5,751 nucleotides of DNA, from NCBI GenBank assembly GCA_900545905.1, contig URBA01000104.1, forward strand, positions 1 to 5,751, given 5' to 3'. Source of the stretch: an uncultured Collinsella sp. GTDB taxonomy: Bacteria; Actinomycetota; Coriobacteriia; Coriobacteriales; Coriobacteriaceae. Shown here piece by piece: positions 4,646-5,751 of the stretch. Positions within the stretch are counted from its first letter, which is position 1. The number at the start of each line of letters is the position of its first letter. Position numbers and translations under genes: made by a program. The notes under the pieces are model-generated. The model saw only the letters and a program-made list of their open reading frames with translations, was not told the origin of the DNA and ran no database searches.

Positions 4646-5656
4646 GTGGCAAAACAGCGCGTTACGATCGCAGACGTCGCTCGAGAGGCGGGAACCTCGA
4701 CGGCAAGCGTCTCGTATTACCTCAACGACAAACGAGAAAAACTTAGCGAAAAGACGCAGAACAAAATCGCGCGCGTCATTAAGGAACTCGGATACGTTCC
4801 CAATGCCCAGGCGCAAACGCTCACCGGCAAACAAACCCACGTCATCGCCATCATCATTTTGGATAACACCAACAAATGGGCGGGGCTCGTTCTCAATGGC
4901 ATGGAGCAGGTCATGCTCCCCGCGGGCTATCAGACGGTCGTTTGCACGAGCAACTTTAACCCCGAGACCGAGCTCATGTACGTCGACAAGATGCTCTCGC
5001 TGGGCGTCGATGGCTTTATCATCCAACCCACGGCAAATTTCAAAGCCGTGCACGACCGCATTAGACGCGCCGGCAAGCCGGTCGTCTTTTTCGATGCGGC
5101 CATCTATAGCCCAGGTACCAGCTGGATCAAAACCAACCTTTACGACGGCGTGTACAACGCCACACAGGCACTCCTCGACGCCGGCTACGAAGATTTCTTT
5201 TCCATTGCCGCCAACATGACCGAGATGCGCACCCGCATGGAGCGTTTTCAGGGGTATGCCGAGGCACTGGCAGCGAATGGGCAGCTCTACAAAGCGATTC
5301 CCATCGATCACAACAAGCCGTCAATCAACGAGCTCACCGAATACTTAAAATTTAAGTTCAATCCCGCCAAGCGTACGCTCGTCTTTGTCCAAAACCAATG
5401 GGCGCTCCCCCGCGTCTACAAGGCGCTTCAGCCCATGGCCCATCTACTTCCGCAGCAAATCGGTCTTTTGGGACTCAACTGCGAAGACTGGACCAACCTC
5501 ACCACGCCGACCGTTTCTACGATCATCGAGCCCGTCGACCAGGAAGGCAGAGAGGCGGCCGAGATGCTCCTCGCACTACTCGATGGCAGCAGTACGCCCG
5601 GTGAGCAGCGCATTCTCGAATGCAAACTCAATTGGCTCGGTTCCACCTCGATCTAG
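4646..5656 (+). CDS. LacI/GalR-family transcriptional regulator (KdgR-like)
   Basis: A 336-residue sugar-responsive repressor of normal family length. The N-terminal helix-turn-helix reads VTIADVAREAGTSTASVSYY (6-25), followed by LNDKREKLSEKT, the helix to GYVPNAQAQTL and the hinge Leu59. The periplasmic-binding-protein-like core follows, with IIILDNTNKW near its first strand, GVDGFIIQPT in the middle and a typical C-terminal LLGLNCEDW...TIIEPVDQEGREAAEMLL block. Where most family members have VSRVLN it has VSYYLN, with Tyr24 at the LacI Arg22 position; together with LSEKT this resembles the KdgR branch. It is read divergently from the PTS operon, so it most likely controls that operon in response to the imported sugar or its phosphate. 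The start is GTG at 4646, backed by a strong ribosome site. The family is secure; KdgR-likeness is an impression and the ligand is unknown. Confidence 0.93.
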   Translation: MAKQRVTIADVAREAGTSTASVSYYLNDKREKLSEKTQNKIARVIKELGYVPNAQAQTLTGKQTHVIAIIILDNTNKWAGLVLNGMEQVMLPAGYQTVVCTSNFNPETELMYVDKMLSLGVDGFIIQPTANFKAVHDRIRRAGKPVVFFDAAIYSPGTSWIKTNLYDGVYNATQALLDAGYEDFFSIAANMTEMRTRMERFQGYAEALAANGQLYKAIPIDHNKPSINELTEYLKFKFNPAKRTLVFVQNQWALPRVYKALQPMAHLLPQQIGLLGLNCEDWTNLTTPTVSTIIEPVDQEGREAAEMLLALLDGSSTPGEQRILECKLNWLGSTSI

Positions 5657-5751
5657 CCATACGTCAAATATGAGGCAAATTAATCAGTAGTGTTTGTCCC
5701 AAATCTTAAGTATTTGTTCGACAGAACGGCCCCTGCCGGCTCCTGCTAGAC
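5657..5751. other. Region downstream of the regulator, no gene or terminator seen
   Basis: These 95 bp are A+T-rich at first and carry CTTAAG and an AAAT...ATTT near-symmetry at 5701-5715, but no convincing stem with a T-run. TTTGTCCCA at 5693-5701 repeats nine bases of the hairpin arm at 1272-1280; this may be chance. Confidence 0.4.

Noticed and set aside
4410..5219. 269-codon plus-strand frame overlapping the start of the regulator
   Set aside because: It runs in a different frame through the LacI-family gene, and its Arg/Ser/Pro-rich product is typical of an off-frame reading.
4550..5311. 253-codon open frame on the minus strand opposite the regulator
   Set aside because: It overlaps the regulator gene almost entirely, and the regulator has clear LacI-family motifs; the antisense product shows no recognisable domain.
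5693..5701. TTTGTCCCA shared with the hairpin arm at 1272-1280, as a second copy of the repeat
   Set aside because: Only nine bases match and there is no partner arm beside it, so chance is sufficient.

Overview
The window holds five genes of a carbohydrate-utilisation locus: four on the minus strand in one direction and a divergently read LacI-family regulator on the plus strand. The moderately high G+C coding DNA, the split-type transketolase and the mix of gene families suggest a gut anaerobe of the Coriobacteriia (Collinsella or a relative). That placement is an impression from protein style; there is no rRNA or other marker gene in view.

Layout in transcription order from the right. The LacI/KdgR-like regulator runs at 4646-5656 (+). 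A 415-bp divergent control region (4231-4645) carries a plausible minus-strand promoter, a possible plus-strand promoter and operator-like repeats. Then, on the minus strand, come a fructose-family PTS permease with fused IIB and IIC domains (4230 down to 2758), a stand-alone GatZ/KbaZ-type protein (2613-1339), a short TalC-type transaldolase (1214-531) and the first 155 codons of a transketolase N-terminal subunit (467-1), which runs off the left edge. The gaps between the four minus-strand genes (144, 124 and 63 bp) each contain a strong inverted repeat, so the operon probably has internal attenuation, termination or mRNA-processing points.

Proposed function. The PTS imports and phosphorylates a sugar or polyol. 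The GatZ-like protein acts on the resulting ketohexose phosphate. Transaldolase plus transketolase then move the carbon through the non-oxidative pentose phosphate reactions. The most interesting point is that GatZ appears without GatY/KbaY, the catalytic tagatose-bisphosphate aldolase it is classically said to assist. Together with the known activity of an Agrobacterium GatZ homologue as D-tagatose-6-phosphate 4-epimerase, this suggests a PTS - epimerase - transaldolase/transketolase route. The TalC protein carries Glu61 and Phe133, where E. coli fructose-6-phosphate aldolase has Gln and Tyr, so it should be a true transaldolase. The substrate cannot be fixed from sequence alone, and no IIA domain, sugar-phosphate kinase or polyol dehydrogenase is in view.
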